A stretch of DNA of 64,000 nucleotides from Streptomyces sp. NBC_01716 (GCF_036248275.1 NZ_CP109181.1:7750001-7814000); one strand, 5' to 3'. Positions 21,701-28,373 are shown, counted from the stretch's first letter. Numbers and translations are program-made. The notes: a model not told the origin generated them from the sequence alone.

Positions 21701-22808
21701 CGTGCTGGACAGGCACCCCGTCGGGGCCCTGGTCCACGCGGCCGGCGTCGTGGACAACGGCCTTGTCCGCGGGCTGACACCGGAGCGTATGGACGCGGTC
21801 CTGCGCCCCAAGGTGGACGGGGCCTGGCATCTGCACGAACTGACGGCCGACCGCGACCTGTCGGCGTTCGTCCTGTTCTCCTCGATGGGCGGTCTGCTGC
21901 TCGCGGCGGGCCAGGGCAACTACGCCGCCGCCAACGTGTTCCTGGACGCGCTCGCCCGCCACCGCCACCAGGCCGGACTGCCCGTCACCTCGCTGGCGTT
22001 CGGCCTCTGGGAGGCCGAGACCGGCCTCGGCGAGCTGGCCGAGGCCGACCGCAAGCGCATGCTCCGCATGGGCCTGCCCGCCCTCTCGCAGGAGGAGGGA
22101 CTCGCCCTGCTGGACGACGCGTTGCGTACGGGGGAGCCCGCGCTGGCGCCGTTCCGCCTGGACACCGCCGCCCTGCGGGCGCGCTCGACGGACCGGCTGC
22201 CCGCGCTGCTGCGCGGCCTGGTGCCCGCCTCGCGCCGCCGTACCGGCGGACCGGGCGCGGCGGGCGGCGGGGACGACGGCGCGGCACTGCGGCGCAGCCT
22301 CGCGGCAGCCGCCGACCAGGCCGAGCGTGACCGGCTCCTGGTGGATCTGGTGCGGACCCACGTCGCGGCGGTGCTCGGGCACGACGGCGTCGACGCCGTA
22401 CGGGCGGACCGGGCCTTCAAGGACCTCGGATTCGACTCGCTCACCGCCGTTGAGCTGCGCAACAGCCTGCGTACGGCGACCGGGTTGAAGCTGCCCGCCA
22501 CCCTGGTGTTCGACCACCCGACGCCCGACGCCGTCGCCGAGCGGCTGAGCGAGCAGCTGGGCGGCGACCAGGAACCGGCGGCCTCCCCACTGGACGCCGA
22601 ACTGGCCCGTCTGGAGGCGGCGTTGGCGTCGGCGACGCCCAACGAGGAGACGTACGGCCGGGTCGCCGAGCGGCTGCGCGCCCTCGCGGCCGGCTGGGCC
22701 GAGACCCACAGGCCGGACGAGAGCGAGGAGACCGAGCTCGAATCGCTCTCGGCCGACGAACTGTTCGACGTTCTCGACGGCGAGCTGGACACGCGGTCCG
22801 CGCCGTAG
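12705..22808 (+). CDS. Bimodular type I PKS: KS-AT-DH-KR-ACP / KS-AT-DH-KR-ACP
   Basis: A protein of 3367 residues with an N-terminal coiled-coil docking segment and an acidic C-terminal docking tail (ESLSADELFD). Module 1: KS Cys at 13290, malonyl AT (HAFHSP), DH with DHTVLG...P and HPALLD, KR with LDD, ACP with GFDSL. Module 2: KS Cys at 18192, malonyl AT, DH with DHDVLG...P and HPALLD, KR with VDN replacing LDD, ACP with GFDSL. There is no ER, so two conjugated C=C units are predicted. About 18410-20100 (end of KS through AT of module 2) has visibly different third-position usage (more T and G) from the rest. GGAGG lies upstream of the ATG, which is 7 bases after the hydrolase stop. Its place in the assembly line is internal, exact order undetermined. 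Confidence 0.97.
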   Translation: MDAQVEEIVEALRGSLVENERLRQDNESLRAAASVATEPIAIIGMACRFPGGVGSPEELWELVDEGRDAIGPFPGDRGWDMGALYDPEPGKPGKTYAREGGFLHDAAQFDPEFFGISPREALTMDPQQRLLLEITWESMERAGLDPASLRGSRTGVFAGAMYHDYGITSSDGSLVSGRVAYTLGLEGPAVTVDTACSSSLVALQWASQALRSGECTLALAGGVSVMATPETFIEFSEQRGLSADGRCRSFAAEADGTGWAEGAGVLLLETLSDARRNGHPVLAVVRGTAVNQDGASNGFSAPNGPSQRRVIQQALTAAGLTPADVDVMEGHGTGTSLGDPIEAQALLATYGQNREEPLWLGSIKSNIGHTQAAAGVAGVIKMVEAIRRGTLPKTLHADEASPQVDWDAGNVRLLTESRAWPDADRPRRAAVSSFGVSGTNAHVIIEQAESDPEPGAGSAAPRPSSDVPVPLPLSAGTETALRAQARQLAGHLRNTPGLDPVDLGFSLATTRAALSRRTVVVGHDREELLGALTALADGAPIGGPARTTGLTAFLFTGQGSQRLGMGRDLHAAFPVFARAFDEVCAVLDPAVREVMWNDEEALSRTEFTQPAIFALEVALFRLLESWGVRPDFVAGHSIGELAAAHVAGVFSLADAATLITARARLMGALPTGGAMVAVEATEDEVVPLLGDGVGIAAVNGPTSVVLSGTTEAVDEVVGKLGARRTNRLTVSHAFHSPLMDPMLDDFRRVAEGVTYAEPTVPVMASGDVTTAAYWVGHVRDTVRFADAVTGLEAEGVTRYVELGPDGILTAMARQSLTTTAETAVLVPAQRRKEAGTVAVLTAVGALHAAGLKVDWTGVFDGRGARRADLPTYPFQRARYWFDKRGLGGDVTSAGLDRPDHPLLGAMVHLPGSDGVVFTGRLSTGAHPWLSDHTVLGSVLLPGTAYVELAVRAGDQVGWNRVEELNVAAPLFLPEHGGVHIQVAVDAPDASGLRPVSVFSRADDAPLDREWVLHAEGFLAPDAAEPSTDLVAWPPRDAEPLPVEGLYERLEYGPTFHGLRAAWRRGDELFAETALPEGVDAGGFGLHPALLDSALHVLDLAGEDATVLPFSWSDVTLHAEGAMAARVRLSVRADKSVSLELADAMGRPVASVGSLTLRPVTADGLSPAAARVANALFRVDWVPAGEARSGADDTEASVHHCPPTTGDTLAAVRAVTSGVLEAVQAAVEGDTSLVVVTNGALDGSDLGHAAVWGLVRAAEGEHPGHFFLVDTDAPVDPRRIVNSGEPEQRVHGGETLVPRLAGVPLGAADTVWDTARTVLITGGTGALGAAVARHLVTRHEVRRLLLTSRRGPDAPGAAELAEELTALGADVEIVACDSGDRDALAALLDGRTIGGVVHAAGVLDDGVILSLTPERVDHVLRPKADAAWHLHELTRDMGLTAFVLFSSVAGVLGAPGQGNYAAASTLLDGLARHRHAGGLPALSLAWGPWAGEGMADGLASAGMRSLAPEEGLALLDAATAAAEPVLVPVRFDLAAFDTPPPILRGLVRGRSRRVIDTDASATAVLRQRLAGLDEAERAAELLGLVRTQAAMVLRHAGADSVDPDRAFRDLGFDSLTAIELRNLLGGATGLRLPATLVFDYPTPGVLAGHLLEELSGAVEKAPAATVASPLDDEPIAIVSMACRYPGGVDSPEGLWRLVDEGVDAISEFPADRGWGVEDIYDPEPGVPGKTYVRDGGFLHDAGDFDPDFFGISPREALDMDPQQRLLLETSWEALERAGIAPTTLKGSATGVYAGVMYHDYPGGTGGGSIVSGRVSYTLGLEGPAVSVDTACSSSLVALHWAAQALRSGECSLALVGGVTVMGTPQSFIDFSEQRGLAADGRCKSFSSSTDGTGWGEGAGVLVVERLSDARRLGHPVLAVVRGSALNQDGASNGLTAPNGPSQQRVIKQALANAGLSAADVDAVEAHGTGTTLGDPIEAQALLSTYGQGRVDGKPLWLGSIKSNIGHTQAAAGVAGIIKMVQAMRHAKLPRTLHIEEPTRQVDWEAGDVRLLTEAREWPSEGRPRRAAVSSFGISGTNAHVIVEEVVPVDEVPVERRELPVAPVVVTAKSPAALETQIARFGALVKDGNALDVAFSAATGRAALEHRAVLVGSETVTGETGAGKVAFLFTGQGSQRLGMGRELYETFPVFAAAFDEVCAVLDPAVREVMWADEEALGRTEFTQPAIFALEVALFRLVESWGIKPDFLVGHSIGELAAAHVAGVFSLEDAGRLISARGQLMQALPAGGAMVAIQATEDEVTPLLTDGVGVAAVNSPSSVVISGVEDEVTAVAEYFTDRKRSRLTVSHAFHSPLMDPMLDDFRKVAESVTYSEPVIRLVRDVASADYWVAHVRGAVRFADDVRELQDQGVTRFLEIGPDGVLTAMAGQTAEGTLAATLRRDRPEVESLFAGVGRLFAAGVPVDWDTVFDGRGARRVDLPTYPFQHKRFWLVEQSNTAAGADAVDHPLLTSGIALPDTGGVVFTGRLSLDTHPWLGDHDVLGTLLLPGTGLVELALAAGEQVGCGTIDELMLEAPLVVPEKGAVAIRVLVGGPDDSEARTVEIYSSLDDETWSRNAAGGLAPSAGAPSSDLTQWPPVGAKPLQVEGAYERLLARGYDYGPTFQGLKAAWRLDDDVVFAEVALPEGSDAAGFGLHPALLDAAMHVGLIEEGDASESDAPELPFSWNGVSLHRAGASALRVRLSNQGQDGTDVLVTDETGAPVLSVAALTSRPVSAEQLRADGEHRESLFSLTWTKAPEAPALETPVVVYEVPRADGPTPEAAHAVADQVLARIQEWLADNGGSEEKLAVVTRRAVPIEGEDVDLSQAPVWGLVRAAAAENPGRFLLLDLGDGATVPPLADRPETAVRNGELLVPALTRVPAAAVDAERAPWDPATTVLITGGTSGLGAIVARHLVTAHGVQHLVLTSRRGAKAPGAAELHAELTAHGARVDIEACDVADRAAVAAVLDRHPVGALVHAAGVVDNGLVRGLTPERMDAVLRPKVDGAWHLHELTADRDLSAFVLFSSMGGLLLAAGQGNYAAANVFLDALARHRHQAGLPVTSLAFGLWEAETGLGELAEADRKRMLRMGLPALSQEEGLALLDDALRTGEPALAPFRLDTAALRARSTDRLPALLRGLVPASRRRTGGPGAAGGGDDGAALRRSLAAAADQAERDRLLVDLVRTHVAAVLGHDGVDAVRADRAFKDLGFDSLTAVELRNSLRTATGLKLPATLVFDHPTPDAVAERLSEQLGGDQEPAASPLDAELARLEAALASATPNEETYGRVAERLRALAAGWAETHRPDESEETELESLSADELFDVLDGELDTRSAP
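18410..20100 (+). other. Compositional island inside PKS module (KS C-terminus to AT)
   Basis: Within the second module of the bimodular PKS, codons switch from the almost exclusive third-position C of the neighbours to frequent third-position G and T (for example tat, ttt, gtt, gct, ctt and cgt codons near 19230-19360). Usage returns to normal near 20100. The protein sequence stays fully intact and closely resembles the AT of the PKS at the window start. The pattern suggests a segment exchanged by recombination with another PKS gene. The boundaries are read by eye and approximate. Confidence 0.55.
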
Positions 22809-22856
22809 AACCGCGCCGGACCGGAACAACCATCCACAACGAGGAGAACCACCCAC

Positions 22857-24092
22857 GTGACCACCGAAGCGACCCCCACGTTCCAGCAGGCCGACGACGC
22901 GTTGATCAAGCTGCTCTCGCCGCCCTTCCCCGACGACCCGTTCCCCATCTACGAGACCCTGCAGTCGGTCAACCGGGTGCACAAGTCCGCGCTCGGCATC
23001 TACGCGCTCTCCGGGTACGAGGAGGTGACCGCGCTCCTGAAGATGCCCGACGTCCACAGCGGTGCCCGCGCCGCCGCGCAGATGCGTGAGGACTGGGCCG
23101 ACCACATCTCGCTGCGGATGTACCTGAACTCGATGGTCACCCTCAACGCTCCCGACCACGGCCGTGTCCGTGGTCTGGCCAGCCGCGTCTTCACCCCCAA
23201 CAAGATCAAGAAGATGCAGCCGGCGGTCGAGCGGCGGACCGACGAACTGATCAGCGCCATCATCGAGAAGTCCGAGGGCGGCGAGCCCGTCGACATCGTC
23301 GAGATGCTGGCCATGCCCTTCCCCGTCGCGGTCATCAGCGACATGCTCGGCCTGCCCTACGAGGACGGCAAGCGCACCTGGGAGCTGGCCGACGACTGGT
23401 CACGCGTCTTCTCCGGCATCTACACCGAAGAGGACCTGGTGGTCGCGGACTCCGCGGCCGAGGAACTGACCGGATACTTCCGTGACGTGATCAAGGCCTG
23501 CCGTGAAGAGCCCAAGGACGACCTGATGTCGTCGCTCGTCCAGGAGGCCACCAACGGCAAGCTCGACGAGGAGGAGCTGCTGGCGCTCATCCTCTTCCTG
23601 TTCACGGCCGGCTTCGCCGCCACCACCAACCTCATCGCCACCGGGGTGCTCGCCCTCATGGAGCACCCCGACGAGCTGAAGCGCTGGCGCGCGGACAAGA
23701 GCATCACCCCGACCGCCGTCGAGGAGCTGCTGCGCCACACCGCCCACACCACCGCGTCGAGCCGTCTCACCACCCGCCCCATCACCATCGGCGGCGTCGA
23801 CATTCCCGAGGGCGTTCTCGTCCTGGCCCTGCTCTCCGCCGCCAACCGCGACCCGGAGAGGTTCCCGGACCCGCACCGCCTGGACCTCACCCGCGACAAC
23901 GGCACCCACCTGAGCTTCAGCGCCGGCGCCCACTTCTGCTTCGGTGGCAGCCTCGCGCGTATGGAGGCCGCAGACCTCTTCCCGAAGCTGATCGACACGT
24001 TCGCGAGCATGGAGCTGGCCGGCACCCCCGGGCGCCGCGCCATCATGGGCCTGACCGGCTACACCTCGCTCCCGGTGCGCCTCACCCGCTGA
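22857..24092 (+). CDS. Cytochrome P450 tailoring enzyme
   Basis: This 411-residue soluble bacterial P450 starts at GTG with GAGGAG 11 bases upstream. The heme-binding motif FSAGAHFCFG places the Cys ligand at residue 361. The K-helix ExxR is seen as EELLR. The I-helix reads AGFAATTN (residues 251-258). Aligned with the usual AGx(D/E)TT pattern, both the acid and the adjacent Thr are Ala (254 and 255), although two Thr follow. It is the last gene of the plus-strand block that includes the terminal PKS and hydrolase, 48 bases after the bimodular PKS. Late hydroxylation of the macrolactam is the expected job, as for P450s in related macrolactam clusters. The position oxidised cannot be read from sequence. 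Confidence 0.95.
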   Translation: MTTEATPTFQQADDALIKLLSPPFPDDPFPIYETLQSVNRVHKSALGIYALSGYEEVTALLKMPDVHSGARAAAQMREDWADHISLRMYLNSMVTLNAPDHGRVRGLASRVFTPNKIKKMQPAVERRTDELISAIIEKSEGGEPVDIVEMLAMPFPVAVISDMLGLPYEDGKRTWELADDWSRVFSGIYTEEDLVVADSAAEELTGYFRDVIKACREEPKDDLMSSLVQEATNGKLDEEELLALILFLFTAGFAATTNLIATGVLALMEHPDELKRWRADKSITPTAVEELLRHTAHTTASSRLTTRPITIGGVDIPEGVLVLALLSAANRDPERFPDPHRLDLTRDNGTHLSFSAGAHFCFGGSLARMEAADLFPKLIDTFASMELAGTPGRRAIMGLTGYTSLPVRLTR

Positions 24093-24127
24093 ACGGCCGG
24101 GTACCAGGTTCAACGCTCAACGCAAGA

Positions 24128-24164
24128 AAGGAGTCCCCGCGCGAACTTCGCGCGGGGACTCCTT
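24128..24164. terminator. Bidirectional hairpin terminator between P450 and MFS genes
   Basis: Two perfectly complementary 18-base arms (24128-24145 and 24147-24164) flank a single base, leaving a short loop and a very stable GC-rich stem. It lies between the ends of two convergent genes, 36 bases past the P450 stop and 39 bases before the exporter stop. Both strands read a run of A or T at the arm ends but no long T tract. Confidence 0.85.
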
Positions 24165-24203
24165 ACGTGTACGGGGGTCGTATGTCGTACCGGGTGGACG
24201 TTC

Positions 24204-25775
24204 CTACTCGGAGGCGGGTGTGGGGCTGGGCCGGCCCGTCGTGGCGTCGGCCTTCGTCTCGTCCGTCGCGTCGGGCGTCTTCACATGACGCAGCAGCAGC
24301 GCCGCGCCGACGGCGCCCACCAGCATGACGGCGCCGCCCACCGCCGCGCTGAGGTTCATCCCGCGGGTGAAGGCCTCTCCGGCCGCCTGGACGAGGGAGT
24401 CGCCCGCGTCGGCGGGCAGATGCCCGGCGACTTCGTGCGCACCGCCGAGCGAACCCTCGGCGGCCTCCTCCGCCTCGGGCGGCAGCCCGGACGTCGAGTC
24501 AGCGATGTCGCGGGTGTAGACGGCGGCACCGATGCTGCCCAGGATCGCGACGCCCAGCGCCCCGCCCAGCTGGTTGCTGGTCTCGGGCAGCGCCGCCGCC
24601 GCGCCCACGCGCTCGGCCGGGGCCGCGGAGACGATCAGGTCGGCGGTCAGGGGGATCGCCATGCCGACGCCGGCGGACAGCACGCTCGCGCCGACCACCG
24701 CCATGGCCAGGTCCGAATCGGCGCGCAGCTGCGTCATCATGGCGAATCCCGCCGACGCGATGACCATGCCGACGGCGATGATGTAGCCGGGGCGGATCTT
24801 CTTGGCGAGCCCGACGGCCACCGATGTCGTGACCGCCACCGCCAGCGGCGCCGGCAGGGTCCACAGTCCGGCCTCCAGCGGGCTCAGTCCGTAGACGAGC
24901 TGGATCCACTGGGTGGCGAACAGCAGGAAGCCGACCATCGCGAACAGGGCGACGAGGTTGACGCCGATGGACGCGGTGAACCCCCGGTCCCGGAACAGGC
25001 TGAGGTCGATCAGCGGGTTCGGGGCCGAGCGCTGGCGCATGACGAACAGCACGCCGACGACGAGACCGGCGGCGATGACGCCCGTGTGCTCCCAGGCGAA
25101 GCCGTCGTCGGCGAGCTCCTTGATGCCGTAGATGACCGGGAGGATGGCGGCGAGGGACAGGACGGCACCGATGAAGTCGAAGCGGCCCGGGTTGGGATCG
25201 CGGTACTCCGGCAGGAGCATCGGGCCGAACACCAGGATCAGGATCGTGACGGGGATGTTGATCAGGAAGACGGAACCCCACCAGAACTCTTCCAGCAGTG
25301 CGCCGGACACGATCGGTCCGAGCGCGGCGCCGCCGGAGAGACCGGCCGTCCAGATCGCGATGGCGGTACGGCGCTGGTTGGGGTCGTGGAACATGTTGCG
25401 GATCAGGGCGAGGGTGGACGGCGCGAGCACGGCCCCGGACATGCCGAGGACGGCGCGCGCGAGGATCAGCAGCTCGGCGCTGCTCGCGTAGGCGGCGGCG
25501 AAGGACGACGCGCCGAACACGACCGCGCCGATCATCAGCAGCTTCCTGCGGCCGATGTGGTCGCCGAGAGTGCCCATGGCGATGAGCAGTCCGGCGAGCA
25601 TGAATGCGTAGATGTCGACGATCCACAGCTGCTGTGTGGCACTTGGCTCCAGCGACGCGCTGAGGAAGGGCAGCGCGAAGTACAGCACGGTCATGTCCAT
25701 CGACATCATGAGGACAGGGACGACGAGGACGGCGAGGCCGACCCACTCCTTCAAGGTCGCGCGTTCGGGGCTCAT
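24204..25775 (-). CDS. MFS drug-efflux transporter, DHA2 (14-helix) type
   Basis: A 523-residue membrane protein with many hydrophobic segments, consistent with the 14-helix DHA2/QacA-like group. Motif A is seen as GDHIGRRK after the second helix. The antiporter motif C is seen as GGAALGPIVSG in the fifth. A hydrophilic loop near residues 430-465 precedes the last helix, and the C-terminal tail is charged and probably cytoplasmic. It is transcribed divergently from the TetR gene across a 100-base AT-rich gap, the usual arrangement for a repressor controlling an exporter. Export of the cluster product and self-resistance are the likely roles. This is inferred from context, as substrate cannot be predicted from the family. 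Confidence 0.93.
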   Translation of the reverse strand: MSPERATLKEWVGLAVLVVPVLMMSMDMTVLYFALPFLSASLEPSATQQLWIVDIYAFMLAGLLIAMGTLGDHIGRRKLLMIGAVVFGASSFAAAYASSAELLILARAVLGMSGAVLAPSTLALIRNMFHDPNQRRTAIAIWTAGLSGGAALGPIVSGALLEEFWWGSVFLINIPVTILILVFGPMLLPEYRDPNPGRFDFIGAVLSLAAILPVIYGIKELADDGFAWEHTGVIAAGLVVGVLFVMRQRSAPNPLIDLSLFRDRGFTASIGVNLVALFAMVGFLLFATQWIQLVYGLSPLEAGLWTLPAPLAVAVTTSVAVGLAKKIRPGYIIAVGMVIASAGFAMMTQLRADSDLAMAVVGASVLSAGVGMAIPLTADLIVSAAPAERVGAAAALPETSNQLGGALGVAILGSIGAAVYTRDIADSTSGLPPEAEEAAEGSLGGAHEVAGHLPADAGDSLVQAAGEAFTRGMNLSAAVGGAVMLVGAVGAALLLRHVKTPDATDETKADATTGRPSPTPASE

Positions 25776-25875
25776 GGAGTCGACTCTAGATCTGTATAAG
25801 TAATCCGTCTATGTCAAATTCTGTTTAGGACGATTGTTTAAGACAGATCTCTGAACACATGGCTAGACTCCACTC
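25776..25875. promoter_or_regulatory. Divergent promoter/operator region between exporter and TetR repressor
   Basis: This gap is markedly AT-rich against its surroundings. On the minus strand TTGACA (25817-25812) fits a -35 box, with TACAGA at 25796-25791 as a poorly spaced -10 candidate for the exporter. AGATCTGT (25788-25795) and ACAGATCT (25843-25850) form an inverted pair, and TGTTTAAGACA (25835-25845) is a near-palindrome that could bind a TetR dimer. TAGACT at 25864-25869 lies only 6 bases before the TetR ATG, which would imply a leaderless transcript. Site assignments are by eye. Confidence 0.5.
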
Positions 25876-26472
25876 ATGGGACACCGAGAGGATCTGCTGG
25901 CCGGCGCGAAGCAATGCCTGTACGAGAAGGGGTACGCACGTACCACCGCCCGAGACATCGTCGAGGCGTCCGGCGCGAACCTGGCCTCGATCGGCTACCA
26001 CTACGGCACCAAGGAAGCGCTTCTCAACGCCGCGATCATGGAGGCGGCGGAGGAGTGGGTCCAGGAGCTGAAGGGGGCCCTGGCCGACGCGGCCGACCTG
26101 CCCGAGGACCCGATCGAACGGTTCCAGACGGTCTGGACGCGCGTGATCGAGCTGTTCGACCGTCACCGCCCCGTGTGGGGCGCCCAGTTCGACGCGATCT
26201 CCCAGCGCGACCATGTGCCGGAGGTCCGCCGCTTCTTCGCCGATGCGCAGCAGCAGGCGCAGAAGGGCCTGGTCCAACTCCTCTGGGACGGCAGCGAATT
26301 GTCACCGGAGGCCGAGGCCTCGGTCGGGCAGTTCTACCACGCGCTGCTCAGCGGCGTGATGATGCAGTGGGTGGTCAACCCGGACCACGCCTCGACGGGC
26401 GAGTCGCTCGCCGAGGCGCTGCGGACGGTCGCGGAGAACGCCCGGCACTTCCGGTCAGGTACGGCTCTCTGA
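25876..26472 (+). CDS. TetR-family transcriptional repressor
   Basis: A 198-residue regulator. The N-terminal helix-turn-helix spans about residues 8-50 (TTARDIVEASGANLASIGYH), with the family-typical GYHYGTKEAL ending of the recognition region. The rest is a helical ligand-binding domain without recognisable specificity. It is divergent from the MFS exporter and most likely represses it, being released by the cluster product or an intermediate. The ATG was chosen because it begins the conserved helix 1. No good ribosome site is visible, which fits a leaderless message. Its last 18 bases overlap the end of the converging ligase gene. Confidence 0.92.
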   Translation: MGHREDLLAGAKQCLYEKGYARTTARDIVEASGANLASIGYHYGTKEALLNAAIMEAAEEWVQELKGALADAADLPEDPIERFQTVWTRVIELFDRHRPVWGAQFDAISQRDHVPEVRRFFADAQQQAQKGLVQLLWDGSELSPEAEASVGQFYHALLSGVMMQWVVNPDHASTGESLAEALRTVAENARHFRSGTAL

Positions 26473-27969
26473 CGCCGCAGCGGCCTCGCGGGCCAGCTGT
26501 GCCCGGTCGACCTTGCGGTTGGAGTTCAGCGGGAACTCCGCCACGTGCAGGAAGGCCCTGGGCATCATCGGGTCGGGCAGATACGCGGACAGCTCCTTCC
26601 GCAGCGTGACCGGCGCGATGCGCTCACCGGTGTAGTAGAGGACGAGCTCCAGTCCGCCACCGGGGGCCGGGCGGGTCACCGTGGCCGCGTTCTGGACTCC
26701 CGTGCACTGGCGGACGATGTGGTCGACCTCGGCCAGCTCGACCCGGAAGCCCTGGACCTGTACCTGGGCGTCCAGCCGGCCGAGGTAGACCAACTCGCCG
26801 TCGTCCAGGCGCCGTACCCGGTCGCCGGTCCGGTACCAGCGGCGGCCGCCGCGCTCCAGGAAGCGGCCCTTGTCGTCCTCCGGGTCCAGGTAACCGGGTG
26901 TCATCTGCGGTCCTGTGATGCACAGTTCACCCTGCACCGGGGACTCGTTGTCCTCGTCCAGCAGCAGATGGTCGTGACCGGGGTGCACCTTGCCGATGGG
27001 GACGACGCCGTTCACGGCCTGGCGCTCCGAGATCTCCGGCGACCAGCGGTGCCCGGTGATGGTGACGGTCAGCTCGGTCGGCCCGTACAGGTTCTCGATC
27101 TTCGACTGGGGCGCGGCGACCTGCCAGTCGGCGGCGTCCTCGTGCAGCAGCGCCTCACCCGCGAAGAAGCTCCACCGCAGGGTGGGCATCGAGCCGGGCT
27201 TCAGGCTGCCCATCCGCCGGATGAACGAGATGCCGCTCGGGGTGGAGAACCACACCGTCATCCGCCGCTCGGCGAAGAACGCCGGCAGATCCCGGTGGGC
27301 CGCCGCGGGGATGGCGTGCACCGGCGCCCCCCGGCCCCAGGAGCAGAACAGCTCGAACATCGCGCAGTCGAAGTTGAGGCCGACGTTCTGGCAGAAGACG
27401 TCGTCGGGGCTGAAGTCGTAGCGCTCGTCCAGCAGGTTGAAGTAGTGGACGTTCGCCTCGTGCGTGATCGGCACCCCCTTGGGGCGGCCCGTCGACCCCG
27501 ACGTGAACAGGACGTACGCGATGTCGGACGGCAGCACGGCCGCCGGCGCGTCGAGCGCCTTCGCGGGCGCCGCTTCGTCGAGGAAAGGCAGATCCAGCTC
27601 GGTCTCCGCGAGCGCGGCCCGGCCCGCCCCGTCGGCGATGACCGTCGAGACCTTGGCGGCGCTCAGCATGGAGCGGGTGCGCTCGGCCGGGAACCGCGGA
27701 TTGAGCGGTACGACGGTGGCGCCGGAGTACAGCGCCGCCATGATCCCGACGTACGCGGTCAGGCTCTTGTCCGCCAGCACGGCGACGTTGTGCGGCCCCT
27801 GCGGAGCCATGGCGCGCAGCGCCCCGGCCCGGTGCAACGACAGCTCGTGCATCTCCTCGTACGTCAGGCTCTCGGCGTCCACACGGATCGCCGTACGGCC
27901 GGGCGACAGCGCCAGGCCGCTCAGGAACCGTTCGTGCAGACCGTTTCCGGGGACGGGTGTCTGGGTCAT
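26455..27969 (-). CDS. DltA-like amino acid adenylating ligase, probably VinM-type (caps the beta-amine)
   Basis: A stand-alone adenylation enzyme of 504 residues with no fused carrier or condensation domain. It has the phosphate-binding loop FTSGSTGRPKG, FD in LNFDCAMFE (the position where an Asp holds the substrate amine), YGPTE, YRTGD, and the catalytic C-terminal Lys in NSNRKVDR. The overall pattern (SFFAGE, GRLDAQVQVQGFRVELAEVD) resembles DltA-like ligases. Vicenistatin-type pathways have two such ligases: one activates the beta-amino acid, the other attaches an amino acid to the beta-aminoacyl-ACP amine. The DltA-like character favours the second role here, but the two ligases in this window could be swapped. 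GGAG lies about 7 bases before the ATG. It is divergent from the ACP gene and overlaps the TetR gene tail to tail by 18 bases. Confidence 0.85.
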   Translation of the reverse strand: MTQTPVPGNGLHERFLSGLALSPGRTAIRVDAESLTYEEMHELSLHRAGALRAMAPQGPHNVAVLADKSLTAYVGIMAALYSGATVVPLNPRFPAERTRSMLSAAKVSTVIADGAGRAALAETELDLPFLDEAAPAKALDAPAAVLPSDIAYVLFTSGSTGRPKGVPITHEANVHYFNLLDERYDFSPDDVFCQNVGLNFDCAMFELFCSWGRGAPVHAIPAAAHRDLPAFFAERRMTVWFSTPSGISFIRRMGSLKPGSMPTLRWSFFAGEALLHEDAADWQVAAPQSKIENLYGPTELTVTITGHRWSPEISERQAVNGVVPIGKVHPGHDHLLLDEDNESPVQGELCITGPQMTPGYLDPEDDKGRFLERGGRRWYRTGDRVRRLDDGELVYLGRLDAQVQVQGFRVELAEVDHIVRQCTGVQNAATVTRPAPGGGLELVLYYTGERIAPVTLRKELSAYLPDPMMPRAFLHVAEFPLNSNRKVDRAQLAREAAAASESRT

Positions 27970-28086
27970 AGCGCGTACTCCGAAGAGGAAAAGGGGTGGG
28001 TAGGGGTGCCGACCGGTACTGCGCAGAGATTAGGTTGGCAGCGATGCCGACTATTCGGTAAACGTCGGGAAAACACAGGAGCCCGC
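27970..28086. promoter_or_regulatory. Divergent promoter region between ligase and free ACP
   Basis: This 117-base gap separates two outward-facing starter-cassette genes and must hold promoters for both. It contains G-rich repeats (GGGGTG, then TAGGGGTG) around 27990-28008 and an AGGAG ribosome site at 28077-28081 for the ACP gene. TAGGGG is the complement of a CCCCTA repeat seen in the other divergent promoter of this cassette (29280-29505), which hints at a shared regulator. No convincing -10/-35 pair was identified. Confidence 0.45.
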
Positions 28087-28323
28087 ATGTGGGACGAGTC
28101 TTTCGAGCAACTTCTCCGCAAACAGATTCCCTTGCTGGAACCGAATGAGGAGTTGACCGCCGAGTTGAGTCTGCGCGATTTCGGCCTGGACTCCATGGGA
28201 ATGGTTTCCCTGCTGTCCTCGCTGGAGGACGAGTACGGCGTCCGATTCGTCGACGATGCCCTCAACACGGACAACTTCGCCACTCCGGGAACCCTTTGGA
28301 AAACCCTCGACGCCATGCGCTGA
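28087..28323 (+). CDS. Discrete acyl carrier protein (VinL-type, carries the beta-aminoacyl starter)
   Basis: A 78-residue free ACP. The phosphopantetheine Ser is in FGLDSMGM near residue 37, followed by the usual acidic helix 2 region. The ATG follows AGGAG at a good distance. In vicenistatin-type pathways a free ACP of this kind (VinL) accepts the beta-amino acid from one ligase, is aminoacylated on the amine by a second ligase, and is unloaded by a dedicated acyltransferase. All those partners surround it here. It is too divergent from the PKS-embedded ACPs to be a broken-off module end. Confidence 0.92.
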   Translation: MWDESFEQLLRKQIPLLEPNEELTAELSLRDFGLDSMGMVSLLSSLEDEYGVRFVDDALNTDNFATPGTLWKTLDAMR

Positions 28324-28336
28324 CCGGTTTCTTCCC

Positions 28337-28373
28337 GCTATGCGATCGCGCTGCGACGGCGCGGTCGCATAGC
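28337..28373. terminator. Hairpin between convergent ACP and acyltransferase genes
   Basis: Arms at 28337-28350 and 28360-28373 pair over 14 bases with one G:U-type mismatch around a 9-base loop. The hairpin overlaps the last codons and stop of the minus-strand acyltransferase and lies 14 bases past the ACP stop. It could therefore limit read-through from both sides. There is no T tract. Confidence 0.55.
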
